Shown here: positions 7,325 through 14,147 of the stretch, piece by piece
How positions within the stretch are numbered: position 1 is the first letter of the stretch
Layout of the letters: each line of letters begins with the position of its first letter
Assembly: GCA_029935325.1 (NCBI GenBank)
Contig: JAOZKO010000036.1
Coordinates: forward strand, 1 to 14,690
Direction: 5' to 3'
Length of the DNA stretch: 14,690 nucleotides
DNA from: Bacteroidales bacterium
Lineage (GTDB): Bacteria; Bacteroidota; Bacteroidia; Bacteroidales; UBA1556
Program-made: the position numbers and the translations under genes
The notes under the pieces: model-generated
Seen by the model: the letters and a program-made list of their open reading frames with translations, nothing else
What the model was told of the DNA's origin: nothing
The model's database searches: none

Positions 7325-8667
7325 TGTAGCAAGTTCGCTAGCACTAACAAATTCAGTAACTTAATAGTTGATTTACTTGCTATTACTTCTTCAGCTTCTT
7401 TTTGTATAGTTTGAGATACCGCATCTCTTTTCTGACGGCGGTATTTGGCTCCTTTACTTTTTGTATTATTGCTAAGGCGAGCCAAAGTTTCCTTAATTTG
7501 TTTAGAAATATCCTCCGCAGATAATTCTGGTTTCGGCTCTCTCTTTTTCTTTGGACGTTTCTTAAACCTATCTGCTGGCTTCTTCGTATTTTGACCAACA
7601 GCTGTAGCAGGTTTATCTGTTTTGATTCTTTTTCTGCGTTTGCGGTTATTGTCCTTATTTTTCTTTTGTGGGTTGTTAGCTGACGAACCTACAGGAACCT
7701 TCTTTTTCTTCTCAGGCTTTTTAGGCAGCTCTATTTTTCCTACAACTCTAGGCCCTGATAATTGTTCAATTTTAGTTTTAATAAAATTAGGATTATCAGA
7801 ATCCTTACTTTTATCAGTGGATTCAGTGGCAGGAGTTTCTTGTTTCGGCTTTTCCTGAGCAACAGGAGCAGCAGAGTCTTCTTTCTTTGGACTATCTACA
7901 GCGCTAGAGGAAGTTTTCTTTTTGGCAGCTTCTTCTTCCTTTCGTTGCTTGCGGGTCTTCTTTGCGGGTCTGGTTTTTTGATTTATATTTTTCAAATCTA
8001 CCTTACCAACAACCTTTGGTCCTTTTGCTTCTTCTTCCGTAGCGGAATCTTCAATTACAGGAGTCTCTTCTTTTTTAGGCTCAACTTTTTGAACTTCTTT
8101 TTCAATAACTTTAGCTTTTGGAGCTTCCTCAATTTTTTCAGACTTTTCAACTTTTTTAGGGGCTTCAGAAGTTTTAGGAGTCTTAGGGGCTTCAACGGGC
8201 ATAGGAGCTTCAGTAGGTTTAGGAGTTTCTTCAACCTTTGGTACTTCTGCCACAACAGCTTTTTCCGCTTTCTTTTTTGCAGGCTTTTTACTGACTTTTT
8301 CTAAGTCAATTTTGTCCACAACCTTAGGTTTAGGAGCTTCCGCCTTTATTACTTCAGGCTTTACTTCCTCTACCTTTTTAGGGGCCTTTTCTTCAATAGC
8401 TGGAGCTTTGGGCTCAACTACTGGCTCTTTTCTTTTTACCTTGCGGTCACGATATTCTTCAGCAAGCTTCTCTTTTTGCTCCTTTACAGATTTGTCGGAC
8501 TTGAAACCCTGTTCCAACATTTCATACATATCAGGAGTAATCTTAGCATTTGGGTTGCTTTCTACTTCAAAACCCTTTTGCTCAAGAAATTCAATAATAG
8601 TAGCTGTCCCTAGGTTGAATTCCCCAGCCACTTTTCTTAATCGTTGTATTTTACCTTTTGCTGCCAT
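7321..8667 (-). CDS. infB: Translation initiation factor IF-2, N-terminal part (split by frameshift)
   Basis: This ORF carries the N-terminal region of IF-2. Residues 9-43 (RLRKVAGEFNLG onwards) form the first IF2_N winged-helix-like module. Residues about 60-420 are a low-complexity linker rich in Lys, Ala, Glu and Pro, ending in a very basic stretch (340-415). Three copies of a short motif punctuate the linker: PKVVDKIDL (114-122), PKVVGKVDL (217-225) and PRVVGKIEL (306-314). Genuine IF-2 sequence ends at K436, and the last 12 residues are a frameshift artefact. The start ATG has no Shine-Dalgarno sequence, only A/T-rich DNA. The gene starts 57 bp after the nusA stop, the conserved nusA-infB order. 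Long open frames on the opposite strand here are by-products of the biased composition. Confidence 0.92.
   Translation of the reverse strand: MAAKGKIQRLRKVAGEFNLGTATIIEFLEQKGFEVESNPNAKITPDMYEMLEQGFKSDKSVKEQKEKLAEEYRDRKVKRKEPVVEPKAPAIEEKAPKKVEEVKPEVIKAEAPKPKVVDKIDLEKVSKKPAKKKAEKAVVAEVPKVEETPKPTEAPMPVEAPKTPKTSEAPKKVEKSEKIEEAPKAKVIEKEVQKVEPKKEETPVIEDSATEEEAKGPKVVGKVDLKNINQKTRPAKKTRKQRKEEEAAKKKTSSSAVDSPKKEDSAAPVAQEKPKQETPATESTDKSKDSDNPNFIKTKIEQLSGPRVVGKIELPKKPEKKKKVPVGSSANNPQKKNKDNNRKRRKRIKTDKPATAVGQNTKKPADRFKKRPKKKREPKPELSAEDISKQIKETLARLSNNTKSKGAKYRRQKRDAVSQTIQKEAEEVIASKSTIKLLNLLVLANLLQ
7358..7363 (-). other. infB: Single-base deletion (frameshift) in infB
   Basis: Reading on the minus strand, the N-terminal ORF runs through STIK and then continues into the out-of-frame tail LLNLLVLANLLQ before stopping. 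The expected family sequence K-V-T-E-F-V appears if one base, probably G, is inserted after AAG: AAG(G)TT ACT GAA TTT GTT. The missing base would fall next to plus-strand position 7360. No slippery heptamer or strong pseudoknot is apparent, so programmed frameshifting has no visible support. A sequencing or assembly error or a real mutation fits better. Confidence 0.9.
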
Positions 8668-8724
8668 ATATGGTAATTAAAATAAATTTTTCTTGTTCAA
8701 TGAAATCTAAAAGAAAATAATCGT

Positions 8725-9960
8725 TTATTCAAATTCTGACTTAAGAACTGATAGAAGACTATTAATAGTCTCTTCTTCCAAATCAGTACGCTTTGTTAAT
8801 TCTTCAAAATCTAATTCCAATACACTTTTAGCTGTATCACAACCTATGGTTTTTAGTTCATCAATAACCCATGGTTCAATTTCATCTGAAAACTCTTGTA
8901 AGTCAACATCATCCATGTCTTCATCAGTATCACGATATACATCAATCTCATAGCCCGTAAGTTTGCCTGCTAGTTTGATATTATGACCACCTCTGCCAAT
9001 TGCTAAAGATACCTGATCAGGTTTTAAGAAAACGTCAGCTTTTTTCTCTTCCTCGTGTACTACAATACTGGAGATTTTAGCTGGGCTTAAAGACCTTTGG
9101 ATATATAGATTAACATTAGTTGTATAATTGATAACATCAATATTCTCATTTCTCAATTCGCGAACGATACCATGAATACGAGAACCTTTCATTCCTACAC
9201 ATGCTCCTACTGGATCAATGCGGTCGTCATAAGATTCTACTGATACTTTGGCACGTTCGCCTGGTTCACGAACAATATTCTTAATTGTAATTAACCCGTC
9301 ATAAACCTCAGGAACTTCTGCTTCGAACAATCGCTCAAGGAATATTGGAGAGGTTCGAGAAAGGATAATAACAGGATTATTATTTCTCATTTCTACTTTA
9401 AGAACAGTTGCTCTAACAGTATCACCTTTTCTAAAGAAATCAGAAGGAATTTGTTCTGATTTAGGAAGTATAAGCTCGATATCTTCATCATCCAAAACAA
9501 GAATTTCTTTCTTCCATATTTGATAAACCTCACCAGTAATTACATCACCAATGCGGTCTTTATATTTTTTAAACTCATTATCGCGTTCGTACTCTTGAAT
9601 TTTTGCTGCAAGATTCTGACGAATAGTAAGAACTTCACGTCTTCCAAAATCACTTAATTTGATTTCTTCAGAAACTTCCTCGCCTACTTCAAAATCCGGC
9701 TCTATTTTAATTGCTTCAGACAAAGAAATCTCACGATAAGGCTCTTCTACTTTTCCATCTTCCACTACTTCTCTGAAGTGCCAAATTTCCAAGTCACCTT
9801 TATCAACATTAACAATTACATCAAAATTCTCGTCGGTATCGAATTTCTTTAAAAGAGTATTTCTAAAAACCTCCTCCAAGATACGCATCATCGTTGGGCG
9901 GTTAATATTTTTAAACTCTTTAAATTCTGCAAATGATTCAACTAAATTTAAACTATTCAT
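8725..9960 (-). CDS. nusA: Transcription elongation/termination factor NusA
   Basis: NusA binds RNA polymerase and nascent RNA, modulates pausing, intrinsic termination and rRNA antitermination, and in several bacteria controls its own operon. The 411-aa protein has the N-terminal polymerase-binding domain (about 1-130), an S1 domain (about 138-200, starting GDVITGEVYQIW), the SRTSP junction (201-205), KH1 with the GxxG loop GMKG (256-259) and KH2 with GRGG (322-325). After an acidic linker (DTDEDMDDVDLQE) comes one short helical hairpin module (about 360-410), so the second acidic repeat of E. coli NusA (495 aa) is absent, as is usual outside Gammaproteobacteria. The gene starts 9 bp after the rimP stop, consistent with one transcript and coupled translation. 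Confidence 0.96.
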   Translation of the reverse strand: MNSLNLVESFAEFKEFKNINRPTMMRILEEVFRNTLLKKFDTDENFDVIVNVDKGDLEIWHFREVVEDGKVEEPYREISLSEAIKIEPDFEVGEEVSEEIKLSDFGRREVLTIRQNLAAKIQEYERDNEFKKYKDRIGDVITGEVYQIWKKEILVLDDEDIELILPKSEQIPSDFFRKGDTVRATVLKVEMRNNNPVIILSRTSPIFLERLFEAEVPEVYDGLITIKNIVREPGERAKVSVESYDDRIDPVGACVGMKGSRIHGIVRELRNENIDVINYTTNVNLYIQRSLSPAKISSIVVHEEEKKADVFLKPDQVSLAIGRGGHNIKLAGKLTGYEIDVYRDTDEDMDDVDLQEFSDEIEPWVIDELKTIGCDTAKSVLELDFEELTKRTDLEEETINSLLSVLKSEFE

Positions 9961-9969
9961 TTTAGTAAA

Positions 9970-10425
9970 TTATTTAAAACTTATTACTGATTTTACTTCT
10001 TTAATATCACTGAATTCTATGCGTAGTTTCGCTTCGACTCCAGCCTTAATCTGTTTCTTACTTAATTCTAATTCAAGCTCCAAAGCTTCAGGAGAATATG
10101 AAAGTAATTTCCCTACGACTTTTTTGTCGTCAATTCTGAGAACTTCTACCATCTTATTAATATACTTAAGATACTGACGTTCCAATACGAATGCTAGGCT
10201 TAATCCAAAAGAGGTAACTTCAAGACTGAAATCCTCAATTTCTCTATCCAAATTATGCTCCACATTACGACTTACGGATATACATTGGTTAATACTAACA
10301 CCTTGGTCACCATCAAGCACTATCCTTATTAAGTTATTAGCGCGAATATCGATACTAACCCAAAATAGGTCTGTATTGGCAATCCGTTCTTCAACTAACT
10401 TAGTTACAAGCTCTTTATTTATCAT
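9970..10425 (-). CDS. rimP: Ribosome maturation factor RimP
   Basis: RimP helps assemble the 30S ribosomal subunit in the cytoplasm. The protein shows the family pattern of an N-terminal alpha/beta domain (VSIDIRANNLIRIVLDGDQGVSINQCISVSR in pieces, including the DGDxGVSIxxC core), the helix NVEHNLDREIEDFSLEVTSFGL, in which E. coli-like proteins have SPG where this one has TSFGL, and a C-terminal Sm-like beta barrel. I place the start at the ATG at 10425 (MINKELVTKLVEER), giving 151 aa. The frame is open five codons further to a TTG at 10440, but family members begin near MI(D/N)K and the TTG would sit on the edge of the terminator hairpin. The position first in rimP-nusA-infB supports the call independently of the divergent sequence. 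Confidence 0.9.
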   Translation of the reverse strand: MINKELVTKLVEERIANTDLFWVSIDIRANNLIRIVLDGDQGVSINQCISVSRNVEHNLDREIEDFSLEVTSFGLSLAFVLERQYLKYINKMVEVLRIDDKKVVGKLLSYSPEALELELELSKKQIKAGVEAKLRIEFSDIKEVKSVISFK

Positions 10426-10443
10426 TAGACTAAATTTCAATAT

Positions 10444-10469
10444 AAAAAAGAGGGGACTAAAGTCCCCTC
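10444..10469 (-). terminator. Intrinsic terminator / possible attenuator just before rimP
   Basis: On the minus strand GAGGGGACT and AGTCCCCTC form a perfect 9-bp inverted repeat (10461-10469 and 10450-10458) with a 2-nt centre (effectively 8 bp with a 4-nt loop), followed at once by TTTTTT (10449-10444). The structure ends tRNA-Gln transcripts but stops 18 nt before the rimP ATG. No promoter can fit between the T-tract and rimP, so rimP-nusA-infB mRNA must pass through this hairpin by readthrough. Confidence 0.9.
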
Positions 10470-10472
10470 AAT

Positions 10473-10527
10473 TTTCAAATCTCCTTCTATTTGAAACCGA
10501 AAAACGGTATCAGGATAAGGTTTTCGG
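10473..10527 (-). promoter_or_regulatory. Two hairpins in the tRNA-rimP leader, one with an AAGGAG loop
   Basis: Upstream of the terminator are two further inverted repeats. TTTCAAAT (10489-10496 read on minus) and ATTTGAAA (10473-10480) form a perfect 8-bp stem whose 8-nt loop is AGAAGGAG, which contains a Shine-Dalgarno-like AAGGAG. Directly adjacent, CCGAAAA (10521-10527) and TTTTCGG (10497-10503) form a 7-bp stem with a 17-nt loop. The three hairpins are nearly back to back. They could protect or help process the tRNA precursor or form a regulated leader for rimP-nusA-infB. The function is inference; the pairing is direct. Confidence 0.5.
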
Positions 10528-10538
10528 ACTTACCCTAG

Positions 10539-10609
10539 TTGACCCACAAGGATTCGAACCTTGACTGACAGTACCAAAAACTGTAGTGCTACCTTTACAC
10601 AATGGGTCA
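10539..10609 (-). tRNA. tRNA-Gln (anticodon UUG)
   Basis: A full cloverleaf folds on the minus strand: acceptor TGACCCA/TGGGTCA, TT at 8-9, D arm GTG-TAAAGGTAG-CAC, anticodon arm ACAGT-TTTTGGT-ACTGT with anticodon TTG at 34-36, variable loop CAGT, T arm CAAGG-TTCGAAT-CCTTG and discriminator A. The weak U1-A72 pair and UUG anticodon fit tRNA-Gln. CCA is not encoded (CTA follows), so the end is added by tRNA nucleotidyltransferase. The gene lies ahead of rimP, comparable to metY before rimP-nusA-infB in E. coli. Confidence 0.95.
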
Positions 10610-10629
10610 AACTCCCTCAAAAGGGGTTG

Positions 10630-10658
10630 CAAAAGTACACTTTTTTTTGAAAAAGCAA
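10630..10658 (-). promoter_or_regulatory. Bacteroidota-type promoter of tRNA-Gln (and perhaps rimP-nusA-infB)
   Basis: On the minus strand TACTTTTG (10637-10630) matches the -7 consensus TAnnTTTG exactly and is followed by C. A TTG at 10658-10656 lies 18 nt upstream, close to the expected -33 spacing. Transcription would start near 10623, about 14 nt before the tRNA. No comparable element is seen between the tRNA and rimP, so it may drive the whole block. Confidence 0.8.
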
Positions 10659-10772
10659 GAGAAAATTTTACAATTAAATATTTTTTACAATTTGAATATT
10701 TTTAAAAAGGATTATTCAGGCTTAATAAGTATCATAAAAAGCAGTATGATAGCGTTATATATCCATTAATGA

Positions 10773-12320
10773 CTATTTGTTTTGTGCTATAGATTCTGCG
10801 ATTCGAAGTCCATCAACAGCTGCAGAAACGATTCCTCCGGCATAACCGGCCCCCTCGCCAGCAGGAAATAATCGACTTATTTGTGGATGTTCCATGCTTA
10901 TCTTGTCTCTTGGAATGCGAATTGGCGATGATGTTCGTGATTCAATTGCTAGAATTACTGCTTCGTTGGTTAGATAGCCGTACATCTTTTTGTCGAATGC
11001 TTTAAAACCCTGTTGTAGCCTTGGTCCAATATGCTCTGGCAACCACATATGCATTGGCGAGGAAATAATTCCTGGATGATATGAGGTTTCTGGTAAATCA
11101 TGGGAAACTTTTCCTCTTACAAAATCAGACATCCGCTGTGCTGGAGCAATTTGTCCATTTCCACCATTATTAAAGGTCATTCGCTCTACATTCTGCTGAA
11201 ATTTCAAACCAGCCAAAACACCATGCTCTTTGTATTGGCTCAAATCATTGGTATTGATTTGTACTACCATTCCTGAATTGGCAAATTTAGAATTCCGTAA
11301 TGAAGGCGACATCCCATTTACTACTGTCTCGTTAGCGGCAGTAGTAGCAGGTACAATAAAACCACCGGGACACATACAGAAAGAATATACTCCTCTATTT
11401 TCCACTTGGGCAACTAAATTATAGGAAGCAGCTGGCAGATGTTCATCACGTATATCGCAATGATATTGAATGCTGTCGATATGCTGTTGAGGGTGCTCAA
11501 TTCGTACGCCCATTGCAAATGCTTTAGCCTCCATTAAAATACTTTTCCTGTCCATTAGCTCGTAAATATCTCTGGCCGAATGACCAGTTCCTAAAATTAC
11601 GGCATCACCTTCGAAGCTATTATCGCCAGCTTTTACTCCTTTGATACAACCACCTTCTAATATAAAGTCATCCACTCTTTGATTAAAATGAAACTCGCCT
11701 CCACAATCCAAAATACTCTCTCTGATTTTTTGAATAATGCGTGGAAGTTTGTTAGTTCCAATATGAGGATGTGCATCTACGCCAATATTTGCATCAGCAC
11801 CATGATAAATAAGCATATCTAATACATAGCGCACATTGCCTCTTTTCTTAGACCTTGTATAAAGCTTACCATCGGAAAAAGTTCCTGCACCACCTTCGCC
11901 AAAGGCATAATTACTATCAGCATCAACTATACTTTCGCGATTAAGCTTGGCAATATCTAATTTTCGGTCGTTCACTTGCTTCCCTCTTTCCAAAATCACA
12001 GGTTTATAACCTAGTTCAATTAATCGCAATGCGGCAAAAAGTCCAGAGGGGCCACTCCCAACTATTATTACTCTTTTTCCATTGCTTACATTTTGGAATT
12101 TAGGGCTAAAAACAATTTCTTGAGGTTGCTCATTGATATATGCCTCTACATAAACATTAAACTTTACCTGGCGATGGCGTGCATCAATTGATTTTCGAAG
12201 AATTCGAATAGCAGTAAGTTCCTCTTCTGAAACTTTCAGTTGCCTTATGACTGCCGCTCTAATGGAGCTGTCATCAGATGCTTCCTTGGGTGTTAAAACT
12301 AATGTTATATCTTTTTGCAT
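10773..12320 (-). CDS. FAD-dependent oxidoreductase, COG2509-like, substrate unknown
   Basis: A flavoprotein of the uncharacterised FAD-dependent dehydrogenase group (COG2509-like). Numbered from the ATG at 12320 (515 aa), it has an N-terminal alpha/beta region of about 80 residues with RILRKSIDAR, then the dinucleotide-binding GSGPSG (88-93) with the acidic E111 that ends the second strand and binds the FAD ribose. The family-typical GEGGAGTFSDGKLYTR lies at 141-156. The C-terminal FAD-binding signature FPAGEGAGYAGGIVSAAVDG lies near 485-505. The reaction and substrate are not known for the family as far as I can tell. The frame extends seven codons further to a TTG at 12341-12339, but that TTG lies inside a -7 promoter box, so the ATG is preferred. 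The S8 peptidase gene ends 78 bp upstream on the same strand. A weak AT-rich inverted repeat (10730-10751) downstream is not a convincing terminator. Confidence 0.88.
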   Translation of the reverse strand: MQKDITLVLTPKEASDDSSIRAAVIRQLKVSEEELTAIRILRKSIDARHRQVKFNVYVEAYINEQPQEIVFSPKFQNVSNGKRVIIVGSGPSGLFAALRLIELGYKPVILERGKQVNDRKLDIAKLNRESIVDADSNYAFGEGGAGTFSDGKLYTRSKKRGNVRYVLDMLIYHGADANIGVDAHPHIGTNKLPRIIQKIRESILDCGGEFHFNQRVDDFILEGGCIKGVKAGDNSFEGDAVILGTGHSARDIYELMDRKSILMEAKAFAMGVRIEHPQQHIDSIQYHCDIRDEHLPAASYNLVAQVENRGVYSFCMCPGGFIVPATTAANETVVNGMSPSLRNSKFANSGMVVQINTNDLSQYKEHGVLAGLKFQQNVERMTFNNGGNGQIAPAQRMSDFVRGKVSHDLPETSYHPGIISSPMHMWLPEHIGPRLQQGFKAFDKKMYGYLTNEAVILAIESRTSSPIRIPRDKISMEHPQISRLFPAGEGAGYAGGIVSAAVDGLRIAESIAQNK

Positions 12321-12338
12321 AGTGGTAAATTTGAGGGG

Positions 12339-12346
12339 CAAAGATA
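12339..12346 (-). promoter_or_regulatory. -7 box upstream of the FAD-dependent oxidoreductase gene
   Basis: TATCTTTG followed by C on the minus strand is an exact match to TAnnTTTG. Transcription would begin near 12332, giving a leader of about 12 nt before the ATG at 12320. No TTG is visible at the expected -33 position, so the call rests on the -7 box and its location. It also decides the start codon of the gene downstream. Confidence 0.6.
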
Positions 12347-12398
12347 GAGGGTTTGACCTTAATCTTATATCTTATTTCTCAAGTTATTACACTGAGCT

Positions 12399-13991
12399 TT
12401 ATTTCTCCTCCAAAAGCTTCTCAGCTAATATAACTGCAGTATAAACATTAACTACTCCTCCACTGGTGCTTAGTTTGCCAAACTTGGTTGTTTTTTTACT
12501 TGAGCCTGGCATTTTCACCTTTGTCTTTTTAAAGACAATGGCTGATTCAATAATAATTTGTCGCAGCTGAGTTGCGCTTAATTCAGGATAATAGGATTTA
12601 AGAAATGCCGCTATACCAGCTACCACGGGAGCAGAATCGCTTGTGCCACTAGTGCTATGGTATTTGTTTTTTGGAGATATGGAATAAATATTTACTCCTG
12701 GGGCAAAAACATCAACAGTTTTTCGTCCATAATTAGTAAAATCAGCAGCTAAGTTCAGGTCATCTTTTTGTCCAGAAGCACCTACATCAATCCAATGTGT
12801 ACGTTGAGATTCCTTAGGTGTAGGGTAGTGTTTTACTTTATCATTATTCTCGGCACTATTTCCGGCGGCATGAATAATTAATACATCATGTGCAATTGCA
12901 TAATCAATTGCGTCTAAAACAAACTCTGGGTGTTTGCTATAGTCTTTACCAAAACTACAGTTGATAATTTTCGCTCCATTATTTACTGCATATCGAATTG
13001 CCAATGCCACGTCTTTATCTCGCTCGTCACCACCAGGTACTACTCTGATTGCCATTATCTGTACAGAATCTACAATTCCTTGGGTTCCAATACCATTATT
13101 GCGTATTGCTCCAATTATTCCACTTACACCTGTTCCATGACTTAGACCTTTGGCGCTAATATCATTATTACCATAAATACTGTCATTCATATCATCAGTA
13201 TCATCACCAATAATATCAGGCCTAGGATTATAATTTAAGTTATACTTCTTTTCCAATTCTCTCTCAAAATGCGCCTTTACTTTTACAGCTCTATCCTTAC
13301 TTAAACCTATGCTATCAGTATAAATCAAAAGATTTCGAGCTGCATTCTCATCTTTATTTTGAGGGGAATACTTTTTAATATCTTCAATACTTAAGCTATC
13401 ACTCCCAATAGGTTCTGACAGAATATTTTGAGCATTATTAATAGCATTATACCAATTATTATAAATTTCTATCATCTCATTATAGCTCTTTATTTTGGCT
13501 AGCACTTCTTTCTTTGCTTTTAGCCAAAGCTTATATTCTTCTTTCTTTTCCTTAGGTATTTCTGAGGAGCTCTTACCAGCATATGCCTTTTTATTCTCGC
13601 GATAAAATCTTACTGATTCCAGAGTTTCCCCTTCTATATTTCTACCATCAGAACCACCTATAAAATTCCAGCCATAAATATCATCAATATATCCATTTCC
13701 GTCATCATCAATATTATTATATGGTATTTCTCCGGGGTTATGCCACAACCGATCTCTTATATCTTCATGGGCTGTATCCAAGCCCGAATCAATAACAGCG
13801 ACTATAACTATATTGGCAATTCTATTTTTCTTCTCTACATATTGCAATGCCCTATTGAGACTAATGCCTTGCCAATCAGAGTCCTTTGAACTATTGTGAT
13901 GCCAAGGAATACTATCTGATTGTTGAGATTGTGCCATTAGACTTATATGGACTAAGGTAAACGTAAATAGTAATGCAAGTATTTTCATCAT
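12399..13991 (-). CDS. Secreted subtilisin-like serine peptidase (S8) with a long insertion
   Basis: A 530-aa exported S8 peptidase. The N-terminus (MMKILALLFTFTLVHISLMA) is a signal peptide with likely cleavage near residue 20. Either of the first two ATGs could start it. The catalytic Asp is D68 in AVIDSGLD, His is H285 in SHGTGVSG, the oxyanion Asn is N378 in HAAGNSA, and Ser is S451 in GTSDSAP. The last motif differs from the usual GTSMAAP by Asp after the Ser. The 217 residues between D68 and H285 are far more than in subtilisin. They include the acidic DDDGNGYIDD with GWNF (95-110), a pattern common in Bacteroidota members, and then a Lys/Glu-rich, probably helical insertion (about 120-260). 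There is no obvious pro-domain and no type IX secretion C-terminal domain, since the protein ends soon after the catalytic domain. A periplasmic or outer-membrane-facing role is inferred. Confidence 0.92.
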   Translation of the reverse strand: MMKILALLFTFTLVHISLMAQSQQSDSIPWHHNSSKDSDWQGISLNRALQYVEKKNRIANIVIVAVIDSGLDTAHEDIRDRLWHNPGEIPYNNIDDDGNGYIDDIYGWNFIGGSDGRNIEGETLESVRFYRENKKAYAGKSSSEIPKEKKEEYKLWLKAKKEVLAKIKSYNEMIEIYNNWYNAINNAQNILSEPIGSDSLSIEDIKKYSPQNKDENAARNLLIYTDSIGLSKDRAVKVKAHFERELEKKYNLNYNPRPDIIGDDTDDMNDSIYGNNDISAKGLSHGTGVSGIIGAIRNNGIGTQGIVDSVQIMAIRVVPGGDERDKDVALAIRYAVNNGAKIINCSFGKDYSKHPEFVLDAIDYAIAHDVLIIHAAGNSAENNDKVKHYPTPKESQRTHWIDVGASGQKDDLNLAADFTNYGRKTVDVFAPGVNIYSISPKNKYHSTSGTSDSAPVVAGIAAFLKSYYPELSATQLRQIIIESAIVFKKTKVKMPGSSKKTTKFGKLSTSGGVVNVYTAVILAEKLLEEK

Positions 13992-14010
13992 ATTAGTTTT
14001 AATTAAGGCA

Positions 14011-14018
14011 CAAAACTA
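14011..14018 (-). promoter_or_regulatory. -7 box of the S8 peptidase gene
   Basis: TAGTTTTG on the minus strand matches TAnnTTTG exactly and lies 19 bp before the ATG at 13991. A TTG at 14036-14034 is upstream but at 15 nt rather than about 19, so only the -7 element is well supported. Confidence 0.5.
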
Positions 14019-14135
14019 TAAAAAATACTTTGACAATCTTATTGTGAAGGTATTATTATAAACTTCCAAAAAAATCAGGTAATTTACCTATAACAATTAG
14101 GCATATATACAATTCACTTAGATATGTTGTTGATG

Positions 14136-14143
14136 TATATTTG
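14136..14143 (+). promoter_or_regulatory. -7 box for a plus-strand non-coding transcript
   Basis: TATATTTG followed by CACC matches TAnnTTTG exactly on the plus strand, with no protein gene downstream. The predicted start is near 14147-14148, which is the first base of a long-range stem ending just before a plus-strand terminator. No TTG lies at the ideal -33 position. Confidence 0.5.
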
Positions 14144-14147
14144 CACC

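Noticed and set aside
7762..8304. A 180-codon open frame on the plus strand opposite infB, rich in Phe, Leu, Ser and Arg
   Set aside because: It is the antisense of the Lys/Glu-rich IF-2 linker, where AAA/GAA codons read as TTT/TTC on the other strand. The low-complexity translation shows no domain and the minus-strand gene is certain.
10437..10478. A 13-codon TTG-started leader frame running through the rimP terminator
   Set aside because: There is no ATG, no run of a regulatory codon, and the AAGGAG nearby lies in a hairpin loop. The frame most likely reflects the repeat itself.
10730..10751. Inverted repeat TATCATA/TATGATA after the FAD-dependent oxidoreductase gene as a terminator
   Set aside because: The 7-bp AT-only stem is weak and no T-tract follows on the minus strand.
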